Source: Flectonema sp. DT1601
Lineage: Eukaryota; Euglenozoa; Diplonemea; Diplonemida; Diplonemidae
Assembly (NCBI GenBank): GCA_964019425.1
Contig: OZ025805.1
Location: forward strand, 720,001 to 784,000
DNA: 64,000 nt
Reading direction: 5' to 3'
The notes under the pieces were generated by a model. It saw nothing but the letters and a program-made list of their open reading frames with translations. It was not told where the DNA came from and made no database searches. Positions 1-9,704 of this stretch are shown in pieces. The number at the start of each line of letters is the position of its first letter. Within the stretch, counting starts at the first letter, position 1. The position numbers and the translations under genes are program-made.

Positions 1-80
1 CGACTATGTCGATCACTTTCTATTTTCCGTCCTGGTCAAGACGCTAAACTGATTGTTTTTTCTTTGAAATAATAAAAAGG

Positions 81-115
<35 letters not shown>

Positions 116-1233
116 ATAATAAAAAAGAATATTAAAAAAAAAAAAATAAAAAAAGAATAAACAATGTTATCATTGTTTTTTTTTTTATCGTTCGACTTTG
201 TCGACTAATTTCTATTTTCCGTTTTTTTTCTTTAGAAAATAAATAAAAAGAATTTAAAATAAAAAAAAAAAAGAATAAACAATGTTATCATTGTTTTTTT
301 TTTTATCGTTCGACTTTGTCGACTAATTTCTATTTTCCGTTTTTTTTCTTTAGAAAATAAATAAAAAGAATTTAAAATAAAAAAAAAAGAATAAACAATG
401 TTATCATTGTTTTTTTTATCGATCGACTATGTCGATTACTTTCTATTTTCCGTCCTGGTCAAGACGCTAAACTGATTGTTTTTTTTTTTTCAAAATTAAT
501 AAAAAAGAATATAAAAAAAAAATAAAAAAAAGAATAACCAATGTTATCATTGTTTTTTTTTTTTTTATCGTTCGACTTTGTCGACTAATTTCTATTTTCC
601 GTTTTTTTTTCTTTAAAAAATAAATAAAAAGAATTTAAAATAAAAAAAAAAGAATAAACAATGATTGTTTTTTTTTCAAAATTAATAAAAAAGAATACAA
701 AAAAAAAAATAATAAAAAATAGAATAAACTATGTTATCATTGTTTTTTTTTTATCGTTCGACTTTGTCGACTAATTTCTATTTTCCGTTTTTTTTCTTTA
801 AAGAATAAATAAAAAGAATTTAAAATAAAAAAAAGAATAAACAATGGTATCATTGTTTTTTTTATCGATCGACTATGTCGATTACTTTCTATTTTCCGTC
901 CTGGTCAAGACGCTAAACTGATTGTTTTTTTTTTTCAAAATTAATAAAAAAGAATATAAAAAAAAAATAAAAAGAATAACCAATGTTATCATTGTTTTTT
1001 TTTATCGATCGACTATGTCGATTACTTTCTATTTTCCGTCCTGGTCAAGACGCTAAACTGATTGTTTTTTCTTTAAAATAATTAAAAGGATTTTAAAAAA
1101 AAAAAAAAAAAAAAAGAATAAACAATGTTATCATTGTTTTTTTTCTATCGATCGACTATGTCGATTAATTTCTATTTTCCGTCGTGATCGAGACGCTAAA
1201 CTGATTGTTTCCTTTTTTTTTTAAATAATAAAT

Positions 1234-1260
<27 letters not shown>
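1..1260 (+). repeat. Hairpin satellite, block 1 (A and B monomers)
   Basis: Tandem monomers of about 115-140 bp separated by A- and T-runs. The A monomer carries three inverted repeats in order: AACAATG-TTAT-CATTGTT, TCGAC-TAT-GTCGA, and a GTCCTGGTCAAGAC-like element followed by GCTAAACTGATTG. The B monomer keeps the first two (with TTCGACTTTGTCGA) and lacks the third. A and B mostly alternate, giving a dimer of about 250 bp. Next to the H module (about 1000-1210) only A monomers occur. The same order is seen in blocks 39696-41040 and 43265-47150. No coding potential is seen. Confidence 0.9.
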
Positions 1261-1265
<5 letters not shown>

Positions 1266-1417
1266 ATTTCCCTGCTATCCTCATATCCCCACAATAATAT
1301 TATACCTTTTCATTTTCTCTTTCCTTTTCTGGTCTTTTTTTTTTTTTTTTTTTTCTTTTTTTCCCTTTTTCATACAACGTTTTTTATTTATATTTTATTT
1401 TTTCTTTTTTTTATTTT
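1261..1417 (+). repeat. H module, left part, interrupted by a MULE
   Basis: Conserved spacer beginning AGAGCATTTCCCTGC, followed by a stretch ending CATACAACG and long pyrimidine/T tracts. Near-identical H modules lie at 4653-4803, 41044-41184 and, inverted, at about 43110-43262. In those copies H runs straight through a T-tract into the M module. Here the run is split by the MULE at 1418-4155, so the other copies serve as empty sites. It matches no family I recognise. Confidence 0.8.
1409..1417. repeat. Target site duplication, left (MULE)
   Basis: TTTTATTTT directly abuts the left terminal inverted repeat and is repeated exactly at 4156-4164 after the right one. Nine bases is the usual target duplication length for Mutator-like elements. 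The sequence is low complexity, so the match alone is weak. The terminal repeats and the uninterrupted H-M copies elsewhere support it. Confidence 0.75.
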
Positions 1418-1464
1418 GGGAAAACCCCTAATTCCACAAAAATAGTTTGCGAAATCGCCAACTC
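1418..1464 (+). repeat. MULE terminal inverted repeat, left
   Basis: Starts GGGAAAACCCCTAATTCCAC and continues through a TTTGCGAAATCGCCAAC core. It matches the reverse complement of 4109-4155 at 45 of 47 positions. Similarity stops sharply after CCAACTC. Confidence 0.92.
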
Positions 1465-1964
1465 ATCACAAAAAAAAAACGTCCCACCCCGATATGAATA
1501 AAAAGAGGGAAAAAACCATTTATTTTTTTTCCGTTGCCGCTCTTCTTACGTCCTCAGGCGGAGCCTACCTATGTTTCCCGTGTTTTCCAATTTGTCAGAC
1601 TTAAGTCAAAAAAGAAAGTATAAAAGAAAGACAAAACATAGAAGTGAAAAGAACAAAAACAAAGAGTCTGGAAGCACAGACGAGTGTAACCAAAAAAAAA
1701 AAAAAAAAAAAAAAAAACTTTCTTTTACAGCGACCCGTTAGTCGAGAGGTAGTACCTCCACCTTATATCCCAGAGGTACCCGGCTCGAATCCCGATACGA
1801 CCTTTTTTTTTTTTACCCAAAACCTGATGGAAAAAGAGAGCGTGACAAAGGCAATTCAAAATAAGACCAGACGTGGCAAAAGTGTCAAAACACATGCATA
1901 TGGCAATCAGAGTTTTCTTTTTAGAGAGGGATAAACATTGTTGAACAAGTCAGTGGCCAGTAAG
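1465..1964. other. MULE noncoding left end
   Basis: About 500 bases between the terminal repeat and the transposase stop codon. It contains an A/T-rich stretch, a TATAAAAG-like sequence near 1619, an A-run near 1692-1717, a tRNA-like segment (1731-1802) with a T-run, and an A-rich remainder. A GTG-initiated frame on the plus strand from 1644 runs through the A-run and the tRNA-like segment; I do not regard it as a gene. Confidence 0.6.
1731..1802 (+). pseudogene. tRNA-like sequence inside the MULE
   Basis: A 72-base segment with an A-box-like TTAGTCGAGAGG and a B-box-like GGCTCGAATCC (consensus GGTTCGANTCC, one mismatch), directly followed by a T-run that could end a Pol III transcript. A perfect 7-bp stem GTACCTC/GAGGTAC lies where the anticodon arm belongs, but its loop is 14 bases. 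The acceptor ends do not pair, and the T stem has two mismatches. It is therefore not a functional tRNA as seen. It could be a decayed tRNA, a SINE head or a chance promoter-like sequence. Confidence 0.4.
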
Positions 1965-3923
1965 TCAGTCAGAATCTGTCGTTGAAGTTGAGTAAGACTC
2001 TGTCGTTGAAGTTGAGTAAGATGAGTAGGATGAGTAGGATGACTGTGCACTTAAAGATTGTGAGTCCGAATCAGAGGATTCACATCGCTTTCGCTTCTTC
2101 TTGACTGTCTTTGCTGCTGGCTTTGCTGCTACTTTCTTTGCTGCTGGCTTTGCTGCTGGCTTTGCTGCTGGCTTTGCTGCTGCTTTCTTCGCTGCTGGCT
2201 TTGCTGCTGGCTTTGATGATTGCGAGGTTGGTTTCCGACAACTTCGTTTGTTGTGACCTTTAGCGTCGCAGTTGGAGCACGTCAGGGTCCTTGATTCACC
2301 GTTGGAGCGAATCCGAACCTTTCTTCTTCTCCCGACACCCTTCTGCACAACAGGGGGTTTCGTGCCGTCGAATTGAAGCTGTCCGGTAGGTATCGCCTGT
2401 GGGTACACAGAGACGCGGTAGAGCTCTCTGTAGCTGCTCATTCTGGTGTAGGGAGGCAAAGAGGTTTCGTGAGTAAAGACATTATTGCGCTGATGTGTCA
2501 ATACTCTGACTGTGTGGATGCAAGGTAGGTTGTGGCGGAGGAAATCAGGACAGCCACACACTAATGTTCCATCTTTCAGACACACCAACCACCCGTGTTC
2601 TCGTCGTACTTCCCATTGTCCTTCACCCAGTGGTGTGACAGCATGGTTGTTTGCTGAGGTGGCACTCCCCCGAACGAACAACTCCACTGTCGGAACCGGA
2701 TAGTTCGCAGGAACGTCAGCATGCATCTCGCGTCGGCTGGCGTAGGTGTCCGTTGTCCAACAACGGGTGTCCTTTATCACAGATAAAAGACTCCCTTGCC
2801 GAGTCTCCTTGAACACGGCGTTGACGCATTCCGACGCGTTGGAGGTGTAGGTGTTGCATCTGGGGACACCCGAAGGCCAGTAAGCGTCTGACCACCTTTC
2901 AAGGTTTGACTTAAGCAGATAACGATGGGCACGTTTTCCGTACTTGTCCTTTATCCCTTGAAGGCACGTCTCGGCCTCTGTTTCGATGCTTAGCTTGCTA
3001 ATCTTCCACACTAACAACGTCGCATCAACCTTCGGTATCTTCGTCTGGCTGGCCACGTTGCCAACCAAGTGCTGCACGCACAAAGCATGGTGCAACACGA
3101 CTCCGTGCAGGGAGGTGTCGGACTCCAGCCCCTTCTGCCTGTCGGAAATCAAGACGAACCTTTTCAGTCGGTCGCCAAAATGGTTCTTCAGGTGGGTGTG
3201 GTGGTATGCCCATCCCTCGTGGTTTTCGACCACTCCAACCGAGTAGGCTAAAGGCATAACATGCCTTTCGGCGTCGATCCCCACGGTGATGAACAAGCAC
3301 CCACCAAACGGACCCGTCAGACTGCATGCATCGCTGCAGATGACAGGTGCCAGGTGCTCAGCTGTTTCTGGCCTCACAAAAGACCAAAACACCCTCTCAA
3401 AAGCACCATCATCTCTCTTCTCGATGTTCCAGTACATCTGGCTGTTGCGCTGTTGGAGGTCGGTGAGGTACGGTGCTATCAGGCCGTACTGCTCGCCCAT
3501 CAACCCGTGGACCTTCTCCTTGGCCTTCTCCAGACCCCTCTCCACAGTCTTTTTGGGGACCGCAACGTCGCGGAATGACTTTAAGTCAATTGCCGCTTGT
3601 TTCGGCCCGTAGTCAAACTGACTGGCTACCTTCTCTTCCAAAATACTGGAAATCCAGTCCGACGTGCCATCGCAGCCCCGCCTCGCTTCCCCAGGTGCGC
3701 AAGTGTGACTCTCCACCTTCGTCACGCGGCACTCCCCCTCCACCACCTTTGCCTTCACCGTCCATTGGCATTCGTCGTTTGGACAGGCGAGGGTGAGGTA
3801 CGTGGGGCACCTTCTCTGCACCCTGCAGCTGTGTCCTAGCACAGTGTTCACCCGAAACACAGTCTGGATCAGTTCTTCCTGTGTGCGGAAGTAGTCTCCA
3901 ACAGCATAAGTAGTAGCAGGCAT
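1965..3923 (-). CDS. MULE transposase with SWIM zinc finger
   Basis: A 652-aa frame with an ATG at 3921-3923 and a TGA stop. The N-terminal MuDR-type DNA-binding zinc domain is at about residues 40-76 (C47, C52, H73, C75). The RNase-H-like DDE core has D198 (SDACSLTGPFGG), D261 (LISDRQKGL), the family CVQHLVGN motif at 282-289, and E365 in SNASECVNAV. A SWIM finger CxC..CxH lies at 456-470 and a CCHC knuckle at 549-562. The C-terminal tail has K-P-A-A repeats (about 571-605), a KKKRKR nuclear-localisation-like stretch and a Ser/Tyr/Thr-rich end (622-652). All three catalytic acids are present, so the enzyme looks active. It would bind the terminal repeats and cut and paste the element in the nucleus. 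The gene is visibly richer in G+C than the surrounding DNA, which hints at recent arrival or at different codon use. Confidence 0.93.
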   Translation of the reverse strand: MPATTYAVGDYFRTQEELIQTVFRVNTVLGHSCRVQRRCPTYLTLACPNDECQWTVKAKVVEGECRVTKVESHTCAPGEARRGCDGTSDWISSILEEKVASQFDYGPKQAAIDLKSFRDVAVPKKTVERGLEKAKEKVHGLMGEQYGLIAPYLTDLQQRNSQMYWNIEKRDDGAFERVFWSFVRPETAEHLAPVICSDACSLTGPFGGCLFITVGIDAERHVMPLAYSVGVVENHEGWAYHHTHLKNHFGDRLKRFVLISDRQKGLESDTSLHGVVLHHALCVQHLVGNVASQTKIPKVDATLLVWKISKLSIETEAETCLQGIKDKYGKRAHRYLLKSNLERWSDAYWPSGVPRCNTYTSNASECVNAVFKETRQGSLLSVIKDTRCWTTDTYASRREMHADVPANYPVPTVELFVRGSATSANNHAVTPLGEGQWEVRREHGWLVCLKDGTLVCGCPDFLRHNLPCIHTVRVLTHQRNNVFTHETSLPPYTRMSSYRELYRVSVYPQAIPTGQLQFDGTKPPVVQKGVGRRRKVRIRSNGESRTLTCSNCDAKGHNKRSCRKPTSQSSKPAAKPAAKKAAAKPAAKPAAKPAAKKVAAKPAAKTVKKKRKRCESSDSDSQSLSAQSSYSSYSSYSTSTTESYSTSTTDSD

Positions 3924-4108
3924 CTTTTAATTTTTTTTTGTGGAAAGCTGCAACAAAAAAACTTTGTAATAAAAATTAAGAATTTTTTTTTTTTTAAAAA
4001 TCTGTCAAGTTCGAGTCCCGGTGCGGTAACTTTTTTCCCTAATATTTCGGCCGATGGTCAATTTTTCGGGTCAAGTTCGAGTCCTGGTGGATAACTTTTT
4101 TTTGTAGG
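3924..4108 (+). other. MULE noncoding right end with two B-box-like repeats
   Basis: Holds two similar segments, about 4007-4035 and 4072-4098, each reading GTCAAGTTCGAGTCC followed by a GGTG-rich end and a T-run. They resemble the 3' half of a tRNA (Pol III B box), with no recognisable A-box partner. Transposase transcription would start in this region on the minus strand; no clear TATA box is seen. Confidence 0.5.
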
Positions 4109-4155
4109 GAGTTGGCGATTTCGCAAACTATTTTTGTTGAATTAGAGGTTTTCCC
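4109..4155 (-). repeat. MULE terminal inverted repeat, right
   Basis: Reverse complement of the left terminal repeat with two mismatches in 47 bases. It ends in GGTTTTCCC and is followed at once by the 9-bp target duplication at 4156-4164. Confidence 0.92.
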
Positions 4156-4164
4156 TTTTATTTT
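4156..4164. repeat. Target site duplication, right (MULE)
   Basis: TTTTATTTT, identical to 1409-1417 on the other side of the element. Confidence 0.75.
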
Positions 4165-4166
4165 TT

Positions 4167-4417
4167 CATGTTTGATTATTTCCTCTTCATATTTTTTTTT
4201 CTTTTCTTTCTTTTTTTTTTTTTTTTCTCTGCCTCTCTCTTAATTCTGTTCGTTTCTTTGAAACGAAAATTCATTTGAATATTATTCCTTGGTCAGCAAC
4301 CATCATTGTCGCCCTTTGGGCCTGTTAAAAAAAAAAAAAAAAAAAAGAGAGTTTACATCGGGAATAGGGCAGGAGCCAAAAGCTCCCAGTCCGTTACTTC
4401 CCACTTTATCGAAATTC
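4167..4417 (+). repeat. M module, copy 1
   Basis: Starts CATGTTTGATTATTTCCTC and contains a ~60-70 base pyrimidine tract. It then has an 8-bp hairpin TTCGTTTC-TTT-GAAACGAA (4249-4267), a GCCC-TTT-GGGC hairpin, an A-run and a GGAGC-CAAAA-GCTCC hairpin, and ends in TATCGAAATTC. More than 25 copies occur in the window and are nearly identical. Here it is followed directly by hairpin-satellite monomers rather than the ~30-bp satellite. Function unknown. Confidence 0.85.
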
Positions 4418-4652
4418 TGTCGATTACTTACTATTTTCCGTCCTGGTCAAGACGCTAAACTGATTGTTTTTTCTTTAAAAAATAAATAAAAAAAAAAAAA
4501 AAAAAAAAAAGAATAAACAATGTTATCATTGTTTTTTTTCTATCGATCAACTATGTCGATTACTTTCTATTTTCCGTCCTGATCGAGACGCTAAACTGAT
4601 TGTTTCCTTTTTTTAAATAATAAATAAGAAAAAAAAAAAAAAAGAAAAAAAA
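4418..4652 (+). repeat. Short hairpin-satellite block (A monomers)
   Basis: About two A-type monomers with ATTTTCCGTCCTGGTCAAGAC, the CAATG-TTAT-CATTG hairpin and a GATCGAGACGCTAAACTG variant. They join M copy 1 to a second H module. This shows that the hairpin satellite-H-M unit has been duplicated in tandem. Confidence 0.8.
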
Positions 4653-4803
4653 AGAGCATCTCCCTGCTATCCCTCATATCCCCACAATAATATTATACCT
4701 TTTCATTTTCTCTTTCCTTTTCTGGTCTTTTTTTTTTCTTCTTTTTTTTCCTTTTTCATACAACGTTTTTTATTTATATATTTTTTTTTTTTTTTTTTTT
4801 TTT
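4653..4803 (+). repeat. H module, copy 2 (uninterrupted)
   Basis: Same sequence as 1261-1417. It continues through a T-tract directly into CATGTTTGATT of the next M module, so it represents the site without the MULE. Confidence 0.8.
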
Positions 4804-5036
4804 CATGTTTGATTATTTCCTCTTCATTTTTTTTTTTTTTTTTCTCTGCCTCTCTCTTAATTCTGTTCGTTTCTTTGAAACGAAAATTCATTTGAATATT
4901 ATTCCTTGGTCAGCAACCATCATTGTCGCCCTTTGGGCCTGTTAAAAAAAAATAAAAAATAAAAAGAAAGTTTACATCGGGAATAGGGCAGGAGCCAAAA
5001 GCTCCCAGTCCGTTACTTCCCACTTTATCGAAATTC
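4804..5036 (+). repeat. M module, copy 2
   Basis: Same module as 4167-4417, with a shorter pyrimidine tract and CCTTGGTCAGC instead of the ACTTGGTCAGC found in the array copies. It ends GAAATTC at 5036, where the large ~30-bp satellite begins. Confidence 0.85.
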
Positions 5037-5541
5037 TTGTGTGTGGAGCTGGCAAGTTTTTAAAAAATTTGCGTGGAGTTGACAGGTTTTTTGAAACTTT
5101 GCGTGTGGGCTGACGAATTTTGCAAACTTTGCGTGTGGAGCTGGCACGTTTTTAAAAAATTTGCGTGGAGTTGAGGTTTTTTGAAACTTTGCGTGTGGGC
5201 TGACGAATTTTGCAAACTTTGCGTGTGGAGCTGGCACGTTTTTAAAAAAATTGCGTGGAGTTGGCAGTTTTTTGAAACTTTGTGTGTGGAGCTGGCAAGT
5301 TTTTAAAAAATTTGCGTGGAGTTGACAGGTTTTTTGAAACTTTGCGTGTGGGCTGACGAATTTTGCAAACTTTGCGTGTGGAGCTGGCAGGTTTTCGAAA
5401 AAATTGCGTGGAGTTGGCAAGTTTTTTAAAACTTTGTGTGTGGGCTGACGAATTTTGCAAACTTTGCGTGTGGAGTTGGCAGGTTTTTTGATTTTTTTTT
5501 TTTTCATGTTTGATTATTTCCTCTTCATATTTTTTTTTTTC

Positions 5542-5572
<31 letters not shown>

Positions 5573-6395
5573 CTCTGCCTCTCTCTTAATTCTGTTCGTT
5601 TCTTTGAAACGAAAATTCATTTGAATATTATTACTTGGTCAGCAACCATCATTGTCGCCCTTTGGGCCTGTTAAAAAAAATAAAAAATAAAAAGAAAGTT
5701 TACATCGGGAATAGGGCAGGAGCCAAAAGCTCCCAGTCCGTTACTTCCCACTTTATCGAAATTCACCGTGTGTGGAACTGGCAGGTTTTTAAAAAATTTG
5801 CGTGGAGTTGGCAAGTTTTTTGAAAGTTTACGTGTGGAGCTGGCAGGTTTTTAAAAAATTTGCATGGAGTTGGCAGGTTTTTTGAAACTTTGTGTGTGGG
5901 CCGACGAATTTTGCAAACTTTGCGTGTGGAGCTGGCAGGTTTTTAAAAATTTGCGTGGAGTTGTCAGGTTTTTTGAAACTTTGCGTGTGGGCTGACGAAT
6001 GTTGCAAACTTTGCGTGTGGAGCTGGCACGTTTTTAAAAATTTGCGTGGAGTTGGCAGGTTTTTTGAAACTTTGTGTGTGGAGCTAGCAAGTTTTTAAAA
6101 AATTTGCGTGGAATTGACAGGTTTTTTGAAACTTTGCGTGTGGAGCTGGCAGGTTTTTAAAAATTTTGCGTGGAGTTGGCAGGTTTTTTGAAACTTTGTG
6201 TGTGGGCCGACGAATTTTGCAAACTTTGCGTGTGGAGCTGGCAGGTTTTCGAAAAAATTGCGTGGAGTTGGCAAGTTTTTTAAAACTTTGTGTGTGGGCT
6301 GACGAATTTTGCAAACTTTGCGTGTGGAGTTGGCAGGTTTTTTGATTTTTTTTTTTTTCATGTTTGATTATTTCCTCTTCATATTTTTTTTTTTC

Positions 6396-6427
<32 letters not shown>

Positions 6428-8087
6428 CTCTGCCTCTCTCTTAATTCTGTTCGTTTCTTTGAAACGAAAATTCATTTGAATATTATTACTTGGTCAGCAA
6501 CCATCATTGTCGCCCTTTGGGCCTGTTAAAAAAAATAAAAAATAAAAAGAAAGTTTACATCGGGAATAGGGCAGGAGCCAAAAGCTCCCAGTCCGTTACT
6601 TCCCACTTTATCGAAATTCACCGTGTGTGGAACTGGCAGGTTTTTAAAAAATTTGCGTGGAGTTGGCAAGTTTTTTGAAAGTTTACGTGTGGAGCTGGCA
6701 GGTTTTTAAAAAATTTGCATGGAGTTGGCAGGTTTTTTGAAACTTTGTGTGTGGGCCGACGAATTTTGCAAACTTTGCGTGTGGAGCTGGCAGGTTTTTA
6801 AAAATTTGCGTGGAGTTGTCAGGTTTTTTGAAACTTTGCGTGTGGGCTGACGAATGTTGCAAACTTTGCGTGTGGAGCTGGCACGTTTTTAAAAATTTGC
6901 GTGGAGTTGGCAGGTTTTTTGAAACTTTGTGTGGGCCGACGAATTTTGCAAACTTTGCGTGTGGAGCTGGCAGGTTTTTAAAAATTTGCGTGGAGTTGTC
7001 AGGTTTTTTGAAACTTTGCGTGTGGGCTGACGAATGTTGCAAACTTTGCGTGTGGAGCTGGCAAAATTTGCGTGGAATTGGCAAGTTTTTCGAAAGTTTG
7101 TGTGTGGAATTGGCAGGTTTTTAAAAAAATTGCGTGGAGTTGGCAGGTTTTTTAAAACTTTGTGTGGGCTGACGAATTTTGCAAACTTTGCGTGTAGATG
7201 GCAGGTTTTGCAAAATTTGCATGGAGTTGGCAGGTTTTTTGAAACTTTGTGTGTGGAACTGGCAGGTTTTTAAAAAAATTGCGTGGAGTTGACAGGTTTT
7301 TTGAAACTTTGTCTGTGGGCTGACGAATGTTGCAAACTTTGTGTGTGGAGCTGGCAGGTTTTTAAAAACTTTGCGTGTGGAGCTGGCAGGTTTTTAAAAA
7401 AATTGCGTGGAGTTGACAGGTTTTTTGAAACTTTGTGTGTGGGCTGACGAATTTTGCAAACTTTGCGTGTGGAGTTGGCAGGTTTTTTGAAACTTTGTGT
7501 GTGGAACTGGCAGGTTTTTAAAAAATTTGCGTGGAGTTGGCAAGTTTTTTGAAAGTTTGCGTGTGGAGCTGGCAGGTTTTTAAAAAAATTGTGTGTGGGC
7601 TGACGAATTTTGCAAACTTTGCGTGTGGAGCTGGCACGTTTTTAAAAAATTTGCGTGGAGTTGAGGTTTTTTGAAACTTTGCGTGTGGGCTGACGAATTT
7701 TGCAAACTTTGCGTGTGGAGCTGGCACGTTTTTAAAAAAATTGCGTGGAGTTGGCAGGTTTTTTGAAACTTTGTGTGTGGAGCTAGCAAGTTTTTAAAAA
7801 ATTTGCGTGGAATTGACAGGTTTTTTGAAACTTTGCGTGTGGGCTGACGAATTTTGCAAACTTTGCGTGTGGAGCTGGCAGGTTTTTAAAAAATTTGCGT
7901 GGAGTTGGCAGGTTTTTTGAAACTTTGTGTGTGGGCCGACGAATTTTGCAAACTTTGCGTGTGGAGCTGGCAGGTTTTCGAAAAAATTGCGTGGAGTTGG
8001 CAAGTTTTTTAAAACTTTGTGTGTGGGCTGACGAATTTTGCAAACTTTGCGTGTGGAGTTGGCAGGTTTTTTGATTTTTTTTTTTTT
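5037..8087 (+). repeat. ~30-bp satellite, irregular proximal part
   Basis: Built from three related subunits of about 30 bases: (a) TTTGCGTGTGGAGCTGGCAG plus a T/A run, (b) TTTGCGTGGAGTTGGCAGG plus a T-run and GAAAC, and (c) TTTGCGTGTGGGCTGACGAA then TTTTGCAAAC. Orders such as a-b-c make a ~91-93-bp unit. M modules are embedded at 5505-5764 and 6359-6619, spaced 855 and 1728 bp from their neighbours, so the higher-order period is not yet regular. Both strands stay open over long stretches only because subunits are close to multiples of three. I see no gene here. Confidence 0.92.
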
Positions 8088-9672
8088 CATGTTTGATTAT
8101 TTCCTCTTCATATTTTTTTTTTTCCTTTCTTTTCTTTCTTTTTTTTTTTTTTTTTCTCTGCCTCTCTCTTAATTCTGTTCGTTTCTTTGAAACGAAAATT
8201 CATTTGAATATTATTACTTGGTCAGCAACCATCATTGTCGCCCTTTGGGCCTGTTAAAAAAAATAAAAAATAAAAAGAAAGTTTACATCGGGAATAGGGC
8301 AGGAGCCAAAAGCTCCCAGTCCGTTACTTCCCACTTTATCGAAATTCACCGTGTGTGGAACTGGCAGGTTTTTAAAAAATTTGCGTGGAGTTGGCAAGTT
8401 TTTTGAAAGTTTACGTGTGGAGCTGGCAGGTTTTTAAAAAATTTGCATGGAGTTGGCAGGTTTTTTGAAACTTTGTGTGTGGGCCGACGAATTTTGCAAA
8501 CTTTGCGTGTGGAGCTGGCAGGTTTTTAAAAATTTGCGTGGAGTTGTCAGGTTTTTTGAAACTTTGCGTGTGGGCTGACGAATGTTGCAAACTTTGCGTG
8601 TGGAGCTGGCAAAATTTGCGTGGAATTGGCAAGTTTTTCGAAAGTTTGTGTGTGGAATTGGCAGGTTTTTAAAAAAATTGCGTGGAGTTGGCAGGTTTTT
8701 TAAAACTTTGTGTGGGCTGACGAATTTTGCAAACTTTGCGTGTAGATGGCAGGTTTTGCAAAATTTGCATGGAGTTGGCAGGTTTTTTGAAACTTTGTGT
8801 GTGGAACTGGCAGGTTTTTAAAAAATTTGCGTTGAGTTGACAGGTTTTTTGAAACTTTGTGTGTGGGCTGACGAATGTTGCAAACTTTGTGTGTGGAGCT
8901 GGCAGGTTTTTAAAAACTTTGCGTGTGGAGCTGGCAGGTTTTTAAAAAAATTGCGTGGAGTTGACAGGTTTTTTGAAACTTTGTGTGTGGGCTGACGAAT
9001 TTTGCAAACTTTGCGTGTGGAGTTGGCAGGTTTTTTGAAACTTTGTGTGTGGAACTGGCAGGTTTTTAAAAAATTTGCGTGGAGTTGGCAAGTTTTTTGA
9101 AAGTTTGCGTGTGGAGCTGGCAGGTTTTTAAAAAAATTGTGTGTGGGCTGACGAATTTTGCAAACTTTGTGTGTGGAGCTGGCACGTTTTTAAAAAATTT
9201 GCGTGGAGTTGAGGTTTTTTGAAACTTTGCGTGTGGGCTGACGAATTTTGCAAACTTTGCGTGTGGAGCTGGCACGTTTTTAAAAAAATTGCGTGGAGTT
9301 GGCAGGTTTTTTGAAACTTTGTGTGTGGAGCTAGCAAGTTTTTAAAAAATTTGCGTGGAATTGACAGGTTTTTTGAAACTTTGCGTGTGGGCTGACGAAT
9401 TTTGCAAACTTTGCGTGTGGAGCTGGCAGGTTTTTAAAAAATTTGCGTGGAGTTGGCAGGTTTTTTGAAACTTTGTGTGTGGGCCGACGAATTTTGCAAA
9501 CTTTGCGTGTGGAGCTGGCAGGTTTTCGAAAAAATTGCGTGGAGTTGGCAAGTTTTTTAAAACTTTGTGTGTGGGCTGACGAATTTTGCAAACTTTGCGT
9601 GTGGAGTTGGCAGGTTTTTTGATTTTTTTTTTTTTCATGTTTGATTATTTCCTCTTCATATTTTTTTTTTTC

Positions 9673-9704
<32 letters not shown>

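Larger units (their letters stand above)
1418..4155 (-). mobile_element. Mutator-like (MULE) DNA transposon, complete
   Basis: A 2738-bp element bounded by 47-bp terminal inverted repeats (1418-1464 and 4109-4155, two mismatches) and a 9-bp target duplication. It holds one long gene on the minus strand (1965-3923) encoding a MULE transposase. The noncoding left end (1465-1964) and right end (3924-4108) carry tRNA-like B-box sequences followed by T-runs. The element sits between an H and an M module that are contiguous elsewhere in the window. It looks structurally complete and so possibly autonomous, and the intact frame with near-identical termini suggests a recent insertion. Confidence 0.9.

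Noticed and set aside
1731-1802. Functional tRNA gene
   Set aside because: The acceptor ends do not pair, the T stem has two mismatches and the anticodon loop is 14 bases, so it is listed only as tRNA-like.
1644-1934. 96-residue frame on the + strand within the MULE
   Set aside because: It starts at GTG, runs through a poly-A tract and the tRNA-like segment, and has no recognisable domain.
2512-3839. Several 60-108-residue frames on the + strand over the transposase gene
   Set aside because: All overlap the 652-residue minus-strand transposase, which has all catalytic and zinc motifs. They are antisense shadows.
5100-5240. Hammerhead ribozyme, from CTGACGA and GAAAC motifs in the satellite
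   Set aside because: CTGACGA and GAAAC recur at regular spacing, but the sequence between CTGACGA and the next GAAAC cannot form stem II, and no matching stem III is seen.
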